From contig CM074766.1 in the NCBI GenBank assembly GCA_037355855.1, positions 2,666,001-2,730,000 on the forward strand: a DNA stretch of 64,000 nt, given 5' to 3'. Of the stretch, positions 46,913-60,074 are shown in pieces (position 1 is the stretch's first letter; each line of letters starts with the position of its first letter). The notes beneath the pieces were generated by a model. It made no database searches and had not been told where the DNA came from. It was given only the letters and a program-made list of their open reading frames with translations. A program made the translations under genes and the position numbers. This DNA comes from Pseudo-nitzschia pungens (Eukaryota; Bacillariophyta; Bacillariophyceae; Bacillariales; Bacillariaceae).

Positions 46913-49900
46913 TCACTGTCACTGTCACTTTGCCCTCCACTCATGGCGGCCTCCAGGGCTTCAAACGCTTCAAATTCAGGATGCAATGTGGATTGCTTTT
47001 GCACACGCTCACTCCCCCCACTTGCAGCGTGAAATTGGACTTTTCTGGAGCCATAACGGTTAAAACCTTCATGTTCGGGCTGCTGACGTTGAATAGCACC
47101 GTACTTGCCGTCCAGGGATTCAAAATAGTCAAAAGGGAGCTCAGCTGGGGCGTTGGCAAAATATTGTCGATTCAACCACAGAACATCTCTTGTTTCTGTC
47201 ATGGTATTCGACTCGGGGTGATACATTAGGTAGCAATCACCCGGCTTGTTAGGACAATACCCAGCAAACATGTAGGTCTTGCCCCTGTAGTTGGTTTTAG
47301 GGCTTGTCTTTCTTTTACGTCTGACAACACCGGCCTCACCAAACACTTGTAGGTGGTGTGTGTAAGGTGGTAACTTGCCCGAAAAATGCTCATGCTTGGT
47401 GGCCCATACTCCATTTACCTTGGTGACCACCAGTCGGTCCACTTGCACAGCACAATGCACGGCCAGGGGAAACATCCTGTATCTGTACTTACGGGGAACC
47501 TGGGCATGGCTGCATAATGCCATAGCCCGACACACTGTGGTGTAAATCGCCGTCTCAGCTACACTGTTCTGCTGAGGGGTATCCACAGATGTGTACTCAA
47601 AATCAGCAGGAATTTTCCAAGCTGCTGACTTCATTCTGTCTTCAAGAGCTTCATTCTCGCCTGCAGGATCACATCTGATGCGCTGAACTTGCAGGCCCTT
47701 CACATTCCAGTGATGAATTAATTCACATGTGGGCTCAACCATATCATCTTTGTGCTTGAAGAATTGCACAAATCTGCATCCGGAGTACTCATCCACAATC
47801 ATCCGGAAATTTGGCTTGGCAATAAATGGGGATCCATCCTGGGGCTTCTTCACTGACGCCATATCCAGAAACAGCCGCCCTCCTGGTTGCCCTGCAACTT
47901 GGTGGGTGTTGGTGATGGGAAACACCTTTCGCTTTGCCTTGGCCTTGGCACAATCCTCACAAGGTTGTAGAGGTCCTTCCTTTATGATCCACTTCAGTGC
48001 TTTGGCTGTTGCTCTGACCTTCCTCTCGTTGGCATGCCCCAGGAGTTTGTGGGCTTGGTTGATGCTCATCTTCACCCCTGGTCCTGTGACGTCTCCAACT
48101 GCAGCTGCATTCACTTCCAGTCCGTGGGTGTCTTCAAGTCGTCTGAAATAGCCCACCCACACACAGCTTGTTAACGTAGGCACTCTGATGTCAAACCTCA
48201 ACTCCATATTCCCTTTCTTCAGGGTCCAGCCTTTGCACTTGCTGCCTTCTGCGCTCCATCCACTTTCCATGGCAACATTGGCTGAGAACAGATTAAATGC
48301 AAACTTTGGATTAAAACTCACATTGCTCAACATCATCCGGTTTTGAAACTTGCCTTTGTTATCCAATTTCTCACAGAATAAATCACCAACTGTGCAGGAT
48401 TGCATGTCTCCACTCTGGGTTGTAATGGTGCTTGAGTTGTTATGGAGGTTGATGGCGCCTCTCAAACTGTTGGAACTGTGGCTTGTCGCTCCACTGTCAA
48501 ACACAAACACATTGTCATCATAAAGTAGATCAAATCCCTTGGGCGCATCCTCACCTGACTGCTGAGTATTCCATAGTTGCAATGCTATTTGGGTTTGCAA
48601 GGAGGGCAACATGATGGATGCCAAAATGAAATCACACTGAACACTGTTGTAATTCATGCTCATGGCAGCTCCCTGCATGTCTCGTTTCATGGATGATTTC
48701 CAGTTGCGTGGGCGCTTGTCCTTGTTTCGATCATCCTCCCAACACTTTTCAGTTGGATGTTGCTTCCCACAGATGCTGCAAATCGTCCCGCCGTTCCTTC
48801 TTCTGTTGCCTCCATTGTTTCCTCCGTTGTTGCCTCCATTGTTGCCTCCATTGTTACTTCCATTGTTGTTGTTGCTGTTGTCACCTGGTTGGATTCTGGG
48901 TAATCCGGCCTGTCGTCTTGGGCACTGAAAAGCCTTGTGGTTCTCTCCTTGGCAATAATAACAGATGATCTTGCTCGTCCACTGGTCTCTGGGATCCCGG
49001 AATGCGTCAGCTCCAATCAGGCTCATATCTCTGGCATTGCTGCTCGCTCCTCTTCCCTTCAACACCACCACGGAACTGTACAAGTTGGTCGCTGTCCTCT
49101 CAAGGCGTTCCCAAATCTCGAAGTCATTTACTCCAGGCTTGTCCTTCAATTCATTCAGTTGGTTGGTGATCGTAATCACCAGGTATGGTGGGATCGCATG
49201 CAACAATGTGGCAAATAACTCTTCATTCGTAGGCTGAATTGTCTTGTGCTGATACTTCTGTATTAGCCCATATATCTGCTCGAAAATCTCTTTGGGATGG
49301 TCCAAAGCCCCCATCTTGATTGCCCTTCGGTCCTTGTCCAGCTGAATCCTATCTGACGTGTCGGTCCTCCTGTATAGTTTGAACAGCTCGTCAAAAATTC
49401 TATGAACTCTCCCTCGGGGCCAATTCTTCTTGTTTATCATGTTCTGCTCTTCGGTCACTCCAGTATCAAGCTTGGATTTCTCAATGATGGCAAGTCCCGT
49501 CTTGTTGTTTTGGAATGCCGTACACAAATCGTTTATGGCTTTGATGTGCTTTCTCATTGCCTTTCTCTGCTCTGGGGTCATGGATTCGTGGGACACCGAG
49601 TAGCCTTCGCTTGGTAGGTCTGGATGCTGCTTTGACGTTACAAATCCCTCGTACTTGCTTCTGCTCGCATGAGCCAGGAACTGCTGGAACCATCCTTCAA
49701 AATCAACATCCCCTGCGTTGGACAGCTTCGGAACTTTGGTATATGGCATGTTGGAATCACTGGAGTCACTATCACTCGAATCGCTCTCGTCTGAATCGTA
49801 ATCGCTCTCGGAGGAATCGTCACTGCTGCTTTCGTCGTCGTCGTCGTCGCTGCTGTTCGATGGGTCGTCTGCTCCTGCTCCACTCCGCTGATCCGCCGTT

Positions 49901-50097
49901 GTAGCTCCAATCTGCTGATCCACTGCCGCAAGCTCCGCCGCCAGACCTTCCTCGTTTGGATCTTCAACACTCAGCTCCTCTTCTTCTAAATCTCTCTGGG
50001 TCCTTTCTCTGCTTCTTTCTTCTCTTCTTCTTTGTGCATCCGCGAGTTGTCGTCTGCCACGTTCTCTTAATTCTGCTCGTCGTTGTATATCTTCCAT
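46741..50097 (-). pseudogene. Copia gag, protease and integrase part
   Basis: Nearest ATG at 50097 (frame open to about 50199 without ATG); roughly 1,118 codons. Gag: coiled basic/acidic start, Ser/Asp-rich stretch, then the gag core (DFEGWFQQFLAHAS... LYRRTD). Zinc knuckle CYYCQGENHKAFQC fits CX2CX4HX4C; the second, CSICGKQHPTEKC, is one residue short. An Asn/Gly repeat separates them. Protease motif VFDSGATSH. Integrase: HKLLGH...CEDCAKAKAKRK zinc module; catalytic acids in FLDMAS, RCDPAGEN and the Glu of QNSVAETAI. Ends after the acidic DDLDIEMYEDANQDAIEDSD repeat at a stop caused by the 166-bp duplication. Gag to integrase looks otherwise intact. Confidence 0.92.
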
Positions 50098-50505
50098 CAA
50101 TCGTCGTCGTATTTTCTTTCTTTCTTCAGCAATCGTACTCGTCTCAGCAAGTCGATAATGATCGTACTCGGCGCGTTCCGCTCTCCAGAGTCGATCCACA
50201 GCTGATCAGGCTGTCTGCAGGACTGGCTTTATACCTCTTGGTCTGCTCCCTTAGTCCACCGCAATCTTATCCGCTTCCGCTGGACAGATCCAAACCGTAT
50301 CCGTGCCCAAGTTCTATGCTCCGGACCGATCTGATGACAATTATATCGTATCCACCGTGTCGTACGATGAATAGATCTGCAATCGTACCCCCTCCGTATC
50401 GATCCGACGTTATCGTATACGGTCGAAGGTAGATATGTAAGCCTATCCTTATTCCCTGTATTAGATCTATTCGTCTTTACGAGCGCTTCGTAATTCTTCG
50501 AAGAA

Positions 50506-50883
50506 TGTTTGGAGGGCTCGTATAGTCGGTAGATTTTGTACAAGTTTGGGGATTTTGTTGTTTTAATGTCTTGCTTACTTTAATTGTGAGCAGAAATGAA
50601 TCCACTCTAATTTCCTAATTTTGCTAAATTTCTTTCTTTTGTCTTTCGATCATGCGTATTCTCGTGTTATTTATTGGTTTCTTTGTTCCGGTCCATTCAT
50701 TCCAAGCCCCCATACATTTGTGTACTGGATCCAGTGGAAACTTACTTAATGCTCTGTAGGCTTGGTACTTAAGGTCCTATCTTTTAGTAACTGGAAATGT
50801 TCGGACCGGTAGGAGGTAATTCTTCTTTGATTTGAATCGGGCAAGTCACTGTTTCAAGCACGACTGGAGGTCACGTCCAAACA
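50506..50883 (-). repeat. 5' LTR of the copia element
   Basis: 378 bp, same length as its partner. Being the 5' LTR on the minus strand, it would carry the element's promoter. Confidence 0.95.
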
Positions 50884-50888
50884 CGCGG
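50884..50888. repeat. Target-site duplication, right
   Basis: CGCGG, identical to 44180-44184. Removing the element and one copy joins GGCATGTT-CGCGG-TTTGCGGG. Confidence 0.9.
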
Positions 50889-52116
50889 TTTGCGGGCCAA
50901 CCAGCTGGGCATCGTGTCCCTGCGGTAAGGGACCGACGGCCCCGAATGATCTCCGACTGCAGCCGTATTCACTTCCGAGTCACGGCGGAAAGCCTGTCGT
51001 TGGCACCTCTCGAAGCTACCGTACACTGCTCGTGCTGTGGTTTGCAGAACCTTGCAAAGACTGTTGACCAAAATCCAATCCGATCACGACCCACGACAGA
51101 TTTGGGCCGATCTTTCTTTCCAAAGATCGACAAACCTTCGATTGCTTCTGCGAGCTACAGCTTCTGCCACCACCGCAGACGAATCCGATGAGATAATAGC
51201 GTCCATCTCCGTCTCACTTTGTTGCATGCTGCACGCAAACAGAGACTGGAGCCAATCGCAAGCCTATCACAACCATGCTGTGCGGAGGGAATTGTCGACA
51301 CTCACCATCGAATCCACTACAGCGCACGCAAGGAATGGGGCAGTGCAACGACTCGTTCATTTTGATGAGACGAACGGAACGAAACGGGAAGCAACGCGAC
51401 GCATCAACTAGTACGACCCGAATGCCCATGGTGTGGCCCAGTCCCATTCATCTTTCACGGGGCGAACGCTCGAGGTTTGACACACTGCACAATTGATTGA
51501 CAAGAAACGAATGAATTCCATACGAGGTGGTCCAGATCAGCGGACGCAAAGGACGAGCGATGATTCCCGGTGGTTGGTTGTTGCTCATGTGCTCTAACGG
51601 GTCATGCCATGTCGGAGATCCGGAGCAAACTCCGTCCTCAATACCTAGAGATGCCCAGAGAGAGCGAACCTGGTATTTGCAGAGACCTAGTATTGCGTTG
51701 CGTTGCGTTGCGTGTGTCTGTGTGTGTGTCAATGAATCATTGACCCCTGCAATGGGCATGCCTCTGCGACTCCAGCAGTTTTGCAAGCGGGACTTTTCCT
51801 CGTGAGCCCATTGCGTTCGACGAAGGAACGAACTTTTCCAGCGGACTGGCTTCGCTGTGGCTTAGGGCTCTCGAATCTTGTCCCATCACTTTTGGGCCCA
51901 TCTTCTTCGAAGCTTCTGCTAGCTATTCTAATTAATGCATCTTCTTTCACAATTATTAACATTATTATATTAATAAATAATAAATAAATATAATATTGAT
52001 TTTGTATTGATAATATAAAATATGATGAAATGACAGCAATTTTCTCTCCAAATAATGTTTCCAAATTGTCTGTACTCATCCAATCGAACACATGTCAAGC
52101 CTGCCAATCCTCGATT
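50889..52116. other. Spacer between the copia element and the LRR gene
   Basis: Open frames without ATG or known motif (for example 51037-51411). An AT-rich tract at 51937-52020 lies just downstream of the LRR gene's stop and may hold its 3' UTR. Confidence 0.5.
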
Positions 52117-55100
52117 TCACCTGGTATTATTACTTGCAGAGAAGTTATTCCCTTCTGCAAAATTGAAACAACATAAATCTATTCAATCAGTAACCAAACA
52201 TAGAATATCAATCAATCAACAAACCAAAGTAATTTCTTACTCATCCAGTCATCTGAGTCTAACAGATGCACTCACCTAAATGAAACTTTAAATCTGTTAA
52301 CAGTCTAACCTCACTAGGTATAGATCCCGTCAATGCATTGAACGCTTTCAGATCCAATGAAGAAATAAAAACACTCAATAAGTAATTGTTCGTCCAGCTA
52401 AACAAACAACGAAAAAAACCGGAGGGATCATTTTTCTCAGAGAACCAGCTTTCCAAGCCAAAAAGATCTACTCACCCAAATCAAGACTTGTCAAACCTGT
52501 CAACAACCCAACCTCACTAGGTATAGTGCCAGTCAATGTATTATTATCTACAAGATGAAATGAACCAAAAAAACACACAATCAATAACCAGTTGTTTCTC
52601 CAACACGCAAACAGCAAAACACCAAATGGATCATTTCCCTCAGCGACTCTTCTCTCCAAGCATAACAGATCTACTCACTCAAAAGAAGTCTTCGTAACTC
52701 TGTCATCAGCCCAACCTCAGTTGGTATAGTGCCAGTCAATGCATTACAGTCTGGCAGGTGAAACAATGAAAAGGAAAAAACAGAATCAATAAGAACTTGT
52801 TAGTCCAATCAACCAAACAACAAAACACCAAGGGGATGATTTCTGTCATTAAGTCTACTCCGCAAACCCAGTAGATCTACTCACTCAAACGAAGACTTGT
52901 CAAACCTGTCAACAGCCCAACCTCACTTGGTATAGATCCTGTCAATTCATTGTAATCTACAAGATGTAATGAAGAAAAGAAAAAATACAATCAATAACCA
53001 GTTGTTTGTTCAACCAAACAAACAACAAAGCACCAAAGGGATCATTTCCCTCAGCGAATCTTGTCTCTAAGCCAAACAGACCTACTCACCCAAAAAAAGT
53101 TTTTCCAAATTTGTTAACAACCCAACCTCAGCTTGTATAGGGCCAGTCAATTCATTGTAGTCTACAAGATGAAATGACGAAAAGAAAAACACACAATCAA
53201 TAACCAGTTGTTAGTCCAATCAAACAAAAAAACAGATGAGGGATGATTTGTTTCACAGACTCAGTTTTCCAAGGCCAACAGATCTACTCACGCAAATAAA
53301 GATTTGTCAAACCCATCAATAGCCCAACCTCTGTTGGTATAGTGCCACTCAATGTATTATTATCTACAAGGTGTAATAAAAAAAGGAAAAAACAATCAAT
53401 TATGAGTTGTTTGTCCAACCAAACACACGACCAAAAACACCAAAGGGATTATTTGTCTCAGAGACTAAGCTTTCCAACCTCTACAGATATACTCACGCAA
53501 ATAAAGATGTGTCAAACCTGTCAGCAGTCCAACCTCACTTGGTATAGATCCTGTCAATATATTCCTAGCTATAAGATGAAATGAAAAAAAAACACACACA
53601 ATCAATAACCCGTTGTTTCTCCAACCATTCAAACAGCAAAAAACAAAGCGATTATTTGCTTCAGCAACTGAGCTCTCCAAGCCAAGCAGATCAGCTCACC
53701 CAACTGAAGTTTTGTCAAACCTGTCAACAACCCAACCTCACTTGGTATTGTGCCATTCAATCTATTAGTATCTACAAGATGAAATGAAGAAAGAAAAACA
53801 CAATCAATAACAGTTGTTAGTCCAACAAACCAAACAACAAAAAATAAAGGGATCATTTGTTCAGTGACTCAGCTCTCCAAGCCCAAAAGATGTACTCACA
53901 GAAATAAAGATGCGCTAAACCTGTCAACAACCCAACCTCACTTGGTATAGATCCTCTCAATTCATTCTCATCTGCAAGATGTAATGAAGAAAAGAAAAAG
54001 GCACAATAATAACAAGTTGTTAGTCCAATCAAACAAACAACAAGAAACCACAGGTACTATTAGTCTCAGCAACTCTGCACTCAAACCTCAACAGATCTAC
54101 TCACACAAATAAAGCAATTGCAAATCTGTCAACAGCCCAACCTCACTTGGTACAACGCCAGTCAATGCATTACTCTCTACAAGGTGAAAGAATGAAAGAG
54201 AAAACAATCAATAACCACGTGTTTGTCCAACCAACCAAACAACAAAACATCACAGGTAGCATTTCCCTCAGCGTGTCTGCTCTTCAAGCCCAAAAGCTGT
54301 ACTCACCCAACTGAAGACTTGTCAAACTTGTCAACAACCCAACCTCACTTGGTATAGTGCCATTCAATTCATTCGTATCTACAAGAGGATATGAAGAAAA
54401 TAAAAACACACAATTGTTAAACAATTGTAGTCCAAACAAACAAAAGAGTCTCAGAGAACCAGCTTTCCAAGCCCAAAAGATCTACTCACAAAAACTAAGA
54501 TATGTCAAACCAGTCAACAACCCAACCTCACTTGATATAGATCCTATCAATCTGTTCTCATCTACAAGGTAAAATGGAGAAGGGAAAAACACACAATCAA
54601 TAACCAGTTGTTTGTCCAACCAAACAAATAACAAAAAATCAAAGGGAGATCATTTCCCTTAGCAACTCTGCTCTTCAAGCCCAAAACATCTACTCACCCA
54701 ACTCCAGACTTGTCAAACCTGTCAACAACCCAACCTCACTTGGTATAGGTCCTGTCAGTTCATTCTTTTCTAAAAGGTGAAATGAAGCAAAGAGAAACAA
54801 ACAATTGATAAACAGTTGTTCGTCCCACCAAACAAACAACAAAAAAGCAACGGGATTATTTCCCTCAGCCACTCAGCTCTCAAGTAAAAAAGCTGTACTC
54901 ACTCAAATAAAGACCTTTCAAACCTGTCAACAACCCAACCTCACTTGGTATAGTGCCATTTAAGGTCATAGCATCTACAAGGTGAAATGAAGAAAAGAAA
55001 ATAAGCAATCAATATCAAGTTGTTTGTCCAACCAACCAAACATCGAAAGAACAGTAAAGGAATTATTTCCCTCAGCATCTCAGCTCGCCAAGCCCAAACA

Positions 55101-58100
55101 ATCTGCTCACCTAACTCAAGACTTGTCAAACCTGTCAACAACCCAACCTCACTTGGTATAGTGCCTGCTAGTTTGTTCTCATCTACAAGGCGAAACGATG
55201 AAAATGAAAAAACAAAATCAATAACCAATTGTTTGTTCAACCAAACAAAAAAAAAGAACCAAAAGGATCATTGGTCTCAACGACTCTGCTCTCATCCCCA
55301 ACAAATACTCACACAAATAAAGACTTTTTAAATTTGTCAACAACCCAACCTCACTTGGTATAGTGCCATTGAATTCATTGTTGTCTACAAGATGAAATGA
55401 AGAAAATGACGAACACAGAATGAATAAGAAATTGTTAGTCGAAAGCCCATTTGTCTGAACGACTGTGCACTCCAAGCCCAACAGGTCTACTCACCCAACT
55501 GAAGACTTCTTAAACTTGTCATCAACCAAATCTCACTTGGTATAGATCCTGTCAATGCATTGTAATCTACAGGATGTAATGAACAAAAGAAAAGAAAAAA
55601 CACAATCAATATCCAGTTGTTTCTCCAACCAACCAAACAAGAAAAAACCAGAGGGAGATGATTTCCTTCAGCATCTTAGCTCTCCACGCAAAAGAGGTCT
55701 ACTCACCCAAACGAAGTCTTTCTAACTCTGTCAACAGCCCAACCTCAGTTGGTATAGTGCCAGTCAACGCATTGGAGTCTACCAGGCGAAACGATGAAAA
55801 GGAAAAAAAAATCAATAACAAGTTGTTTGTCACACCAAGCAAATAACAAAACACCAAAGGGATCATTTGCCCCAGCAAATCTGCTCTCCAAGCTGAAAAG
55901 ATCTACTCACAAAAATAAAGATGTGTCAAACCTGTCATCAACCCAACCTCACTAGGTATAGTGCCAGTCAATGCATTGTTATCTACAAGATGAAATGAAC
56001 AAAAGAAAAGAAAAAACACAATCAATATCCAGTTGTTTCTCCAACCAACCAAACAAGAAAAAACCAGAGGGAGATGATTTCCCTCAGCATCTCAGCTCTC
56101 CACGCAAAAGAGGTCTACTCACCCAAACGAAGTCTTTCTAACTCTATCAACAGCCCAACCTTAGTTGGTATAGTGCCAGTCAACGCATTGGAGTCTACCA
56201 GGCGAAACGATGAAAAGGAAAAAAAAAATCAATAACAAGTTGTTTGTCACACCAAGCAAACAACAAAAAAACAGTAAAGGGATCATTTGCCCCAGCAAAT
56301 CTGCTCTCCAAGCTGAAAAGATCTACTCACAAAAATAAAGATGTGTCAAACCTGTCATCAACCCAACCTCACTAGGTATAGTGCCAGTCAATGCATTGTT
56401 ATCTACAAGATGAAATAAAGAAAAGAAAAAACACAATCAATAACAAGTTGTTTGTCAAACTAAACCAAAAAAAACTAAAGGAATCGTTTCCCTCAGCGAC
56501 TCTTCTCTCAAAGCCCAAGAGATCTACTCACCCAACTGAAGACTTCTTAAACTTGTCATCAACCAAATCTCACTTGGTATAGATCCTGTCAATGTGTTAT
56601 TATCTACAAGATGAAATGAACAAAAAAAACACACAATCAATATCCAGTTGTTTCTCCAACCAACCAAACAAGAAAAAACCAGAGGGAGATGATTTCCTTC
56701 AGCATCTCAGCTCTCCACGCAAAAGAGGTCTACTCACCCAAACGAAGTCTTTCTAACTCTATCAACAGCCCAACCTTAGTTGGTATAGTGCCAGTCAACG
56801 CATTGGAGTCTACCAGGCGAAACGATGAAAAGGAAAAAAATCAATAACAAGTTGTTTGTCCAACCAAACAAACAACAAAAAAACAGTAAAGGAATCGTCT
56901 CCCTCAGCAACTCTTCTCTCCAAGCCCAACCGGTCTACTCACCCAACTTAAGACTCATCAAACCTGTCATCAACCAAATCTCACTTGGTATAGATCCTGT
57001 CAATGCATTGTAATCTGCAAGGTGAAATGAAGAAAAGGAAAAACACAATCAATAACAAGTTGTGTGTCCAACAGAACAAAGAAAAAAACACGAAAGGGAT
57101 TATTTAACGCAGCAACTCTGCTTTTCAAGCCCAAGAGATCTACTCACCCAACTCAAGACTTGTCAAATTTCTCAACAGCCCTACCTCACTTGGTATAGTG
57201 CCATTCAAAGCATTGTAATCTGCAAGGTGAAATGAAGAAAAGAGAAAAACACAATCAATAACCAGTTGCTTTTCCAAACAAACAAATAAGCAACATCAAA
57301 GCAAAGGGATCATTTGTCTCCGCCACTCAGCTCTCTAAGCCCAACAGATCAACTCACTAAAATTAAGAAATGTCAAATCTGTCAACAGTCCAACCTCACT
57401 TGGTATGGTTCCTTTCAAGTCATTTCCTTCTGTGTTTTGGGAGAATGTGAATGCCATCAGTGATCAACATATGTGCGACAATGTGTCCTCTTTTGCTGTT
57501 TTCAAGTTTTAACTTACCTATATCTATTCTTGAAAATGATTTTAGCAAGCCAATGTTGTTTGAAATTGTTCCTTGCAGGTTGAGGAAGGCCAGGTTCAAC
57601 TCAGTGAGATTGCCGTCATTGCATGAAATTGGAAACCAAAGGCAAGTTGGATTTGTACTGATCCAAAAAGGCTCTTCATCTTTTGAAATATTTGCTGCAA
57701 AATTCAAAGCAGTCAATCCGAACCTATCAACGAAAGATGGATCTCTGCAATAAGAATTTCCACTGTCATCTTTGACAATCCACTGCAAAGCTTGTCTTGC
57801 ATGTATAGTGTTATACATTGTATAGACGTCACTATACGCTGACAGTTGATCTAGCATGCAGCCAGGAACAGTGAAAAAGTGCACAATCCCATTTTGGCTG
57901 CTGCTAACTTCAAGAATCTTTCGATCTGCACTATAGTCACCAATAAAAATTGCGAAGTCAACATACCAGATGGTCTTTTCTCGTTCGATTTGATTCTGGA
58001 CTCTTATGATGCAATCAGCCCGATCCTTGACCTGAACAGTTTGAGAGTTGTTAACCATATCTTTGTTGATTTCAAGTGATAGAACAACTTTACCCTCACA

Positions 58101-60074
58101 TTGGATCATGAAGTGAGGATTTTCAATCCGAGAGCCCTCCAACCAAAAATGTGGATCTCTTTCAGACTCTGTGAAGTTTTTAAGAAGGATGGTGATAGGT
58201 ACCATGCTTGGGTCCTCACATTGTGGAAATCCATTCCCAGTTATTTTTGATACCCCAAAAGCTTCTGTGGTAGTGTTGATCCCACAAATGGGATGGGAGC
58301 ATGTGGCAGAACAGCAATCTCCACCATCATATTGAAATTTTGCTGTGTTGAAATCTTTATTGCACTCACCATTATCAAGCAAGGAACAGCCATGTTCCTC
58401 ATCTTCATTCAACTCAATAACATACAAATCCAGAGGAGTGCCTGACGCGCCAAACCAGCCCTCTTCAAATGCAGTTGACAAGTCAAAACTATTTGTCTTA
58501 CTAGAATATGCCATTGCATGCTCCTTGGTATCACATGCATTCATGGAATTCTCGACTTTGGAGAGTATCCAGTGATGATCCTCTATGCAATACTGAAAAT
58601 GTGCCGATTTATCAAAACTTGTATAGATATGTCTCTTGTATGAATTCCTTCCAAGAGTTGAATTCAGATCCATTTCAAAGCATCCACTAAAACTTTGTAG
58701 GTTTTTATCCTTAAATTGAACCCTCATGAATTTGGTGACCCATAAATCTGTGAACTCTTGAACAATGCTAATTACACTCATGGAGGCAACAAGAACAAAT
58801 CCCAGAGCCCACAGGGTGCATTGAAACCGGATGTGTCTCCTTTCTTTTGACATGCATGGGGGAAGATCTAGGTATGTGATCCTTTGCGCTTCTCCTTCCA
58901 GCTTGCATCCATACTTTCCCCAAATGGCCAACCGAAACGCAATATTGTCCAGCTGGCCAATAAAATTCTGTGTAGGTGCCCATACAACATAGAATGACAG
59001 AAGGTGGTAGTACCAAAAGACAGGGCAAATGGATGTTGTGAGAATTGATTGTGGAGCATTGTAGAAAATTATTCTGACACTCACAATAGCTGTGAAATTT
59101 AGGACGATGTCGACTGAAGTCTCCGCAGTGATGATTAGTAGAAAAGCTGCAAACATTGCCATAATACCTTGAAGAAAGCGAAGTGTACAAGAGAAGACCA
59201 TGCAACCTACTTTATCTCCATTGGTGACCTTGGAAAATGTGGGAAAAGTTTCAACTGCAACAGTAACATCTAACACAGATCCCTCTGCAAAAAAAACGTA
59301 GGCCATGAGTGCAATGATTTGTGTTGCGCGGACAATAGGACTTGCATTTGTAGCAACTATTTCTGCCAAAAACCCAGTTCCTGGATTGTCAACATTGCCC
59401 TTGATGCCCCACTTTGGGTGAAGAACACTAAGTATCATTGTGAGAATAAGTGATGTTTGGAAGAGAAAGACCACGATTCCCATACCAAAGAAAGTCAAGT
59501 CATCACAAGGACCATAGAGAGACAAGAATGAATAACAATCAGGTGGATATTTGTCTGATCTTCCGATTTCAAGACGGCCTCTGACATCAGCACGACCTAG
59601 AATTTCGTTGGGAGGAATTGATAATTTGTTTTCTTGCCCTCGTGCTTCATTGCTTTCCCCCTCTTTTGATCCAATTCCAATTCTGTTGTTGATTGAGAAA
59701 CTATTCGCAGTCTCAGGAATCTTGTTATTCTTTGCTTTCAATAAAGCATCATCATCTGGCAATAGGTTGAACTTATTGACAAAATTATTTGATGCACCAA
59801 TTGCATTTAGATTGACTTCAATATCATCAGACTTTGGGGAGCCTTTCTCTAGATCTTTCCTATTTCTCTCAAACACTTCAAAGAAGTTCTCCTGGTTGAC
59901 TGTAGTTGTATTCTGCTGATCCTCCTTATCCTGTTTGTCTTGGGCTCCATCAATATTTTCATCTTCGTTGCTGTGTAGGCTGACCCAGCGATTCCCTCTT
60001 TGGAATGACATCATTTTTTTTGTCTCTCTCTCCTTCTGGGACTTGACAGCTTCGATAAGCCGATCTGTGGTCAT
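52117..60074 (-). CDS. Multi-pass membrane protein with LNR module and LRR exon array
   Basis: Large first exon 60074-57518, about 26 small LRR exons between 57429 and about 52264, and a last exon 52154-52117; all joins phase 1; about 1,490 aa. First exon: disordered acidic cytoplasm-like head (1-180), hydrophobic segments at about 190-215, 250-270, 295-345 and 420-440, an LNR-like module with CSLLDNGECN and YDGGDCC (about 558-590), then LQWIVKDDSGNSYCRD and SCNDGNLTELNLAFLNLQGTI starting the repeats, as in other diatom LRR proteins. Each small exon gives one 24-residue plant-type LRR (N-x-L-T-G-T-I-P-S-E-V-G-L-L-T). A surface receptor or adhesion role is inference. The last exon is a shortened repeat ending at TGA. 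The first ATG is used; the frame is open upstream to about 60185. Confidence 0.8.
52264..57429 (-). repeat. Tandem array of about 26 LRR exon-intron units
   Basis: Unit of about 205 bp = one exon (72 nt in the six I counted, 69 nt in one) plus about 130-bp intron, both similar between units. The minus-strand core ACCAAGTGAGGTTGGG-like box (plus CCTCACTTGGTATAG) recurs at about 52307, 52512, 52720, 52920, 53126, 53328, 53533, 53735, 53935, 54142, 54345, 54525, 54732, 54938, 55147, 55350, 55531, 55742, 55946, 56159, 56365, 56569, 56774, 56980, 57184 and 57396. Donors are GTGAGT throughout. Units around 55658-56820 are nearly identical in alternating pairs, marking a recent multi-unit duplication. 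Confidence 0.9.
57430..57517 (-). other. First intron of the LRR gene
   Basis: 88 bp, ATAG|GTAAGT...AAAACACAG|AA, phase 1. Shorter than, and unrelated to, the array introns. Confidence 0.85.

Larger units (their letters stand above)
44185..50883 (-). mobile_element. Ty1/copia LTR retrotransposon
   Basis: 6.7-kb element read on the minus strand, with 378-bp LTRs at each end (TG...CA), a CGCGG target duplication, and the copia order gag, protease, integrase, reverse transcriptase, RNase H. The two LTRs differ, by eye, at a single base (left GATCACGCG, right GATCATGCG), so the insertion is recent. Purine tract AGCAGGGGAG lies beside the left (3') LTR. The leader next to the right (5') LTR begins TTCTTCGAAGAATTACGAAG; I cannot assign it to a known primer tRNA. 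The coding frame is broken at about 46.58-46.75 kb by a tandem duplication. Integrase before RT identifies Ty1/copia; diatom genomes carry many (CoDi groups). Confidence 0.96.

Noticed and set aside
44511..47229. Plus-strand frames inside the retrotransposon
   Set aside because: Antisense of the copia pol region; His/Leu and Ser runs come from the acidic repeat.
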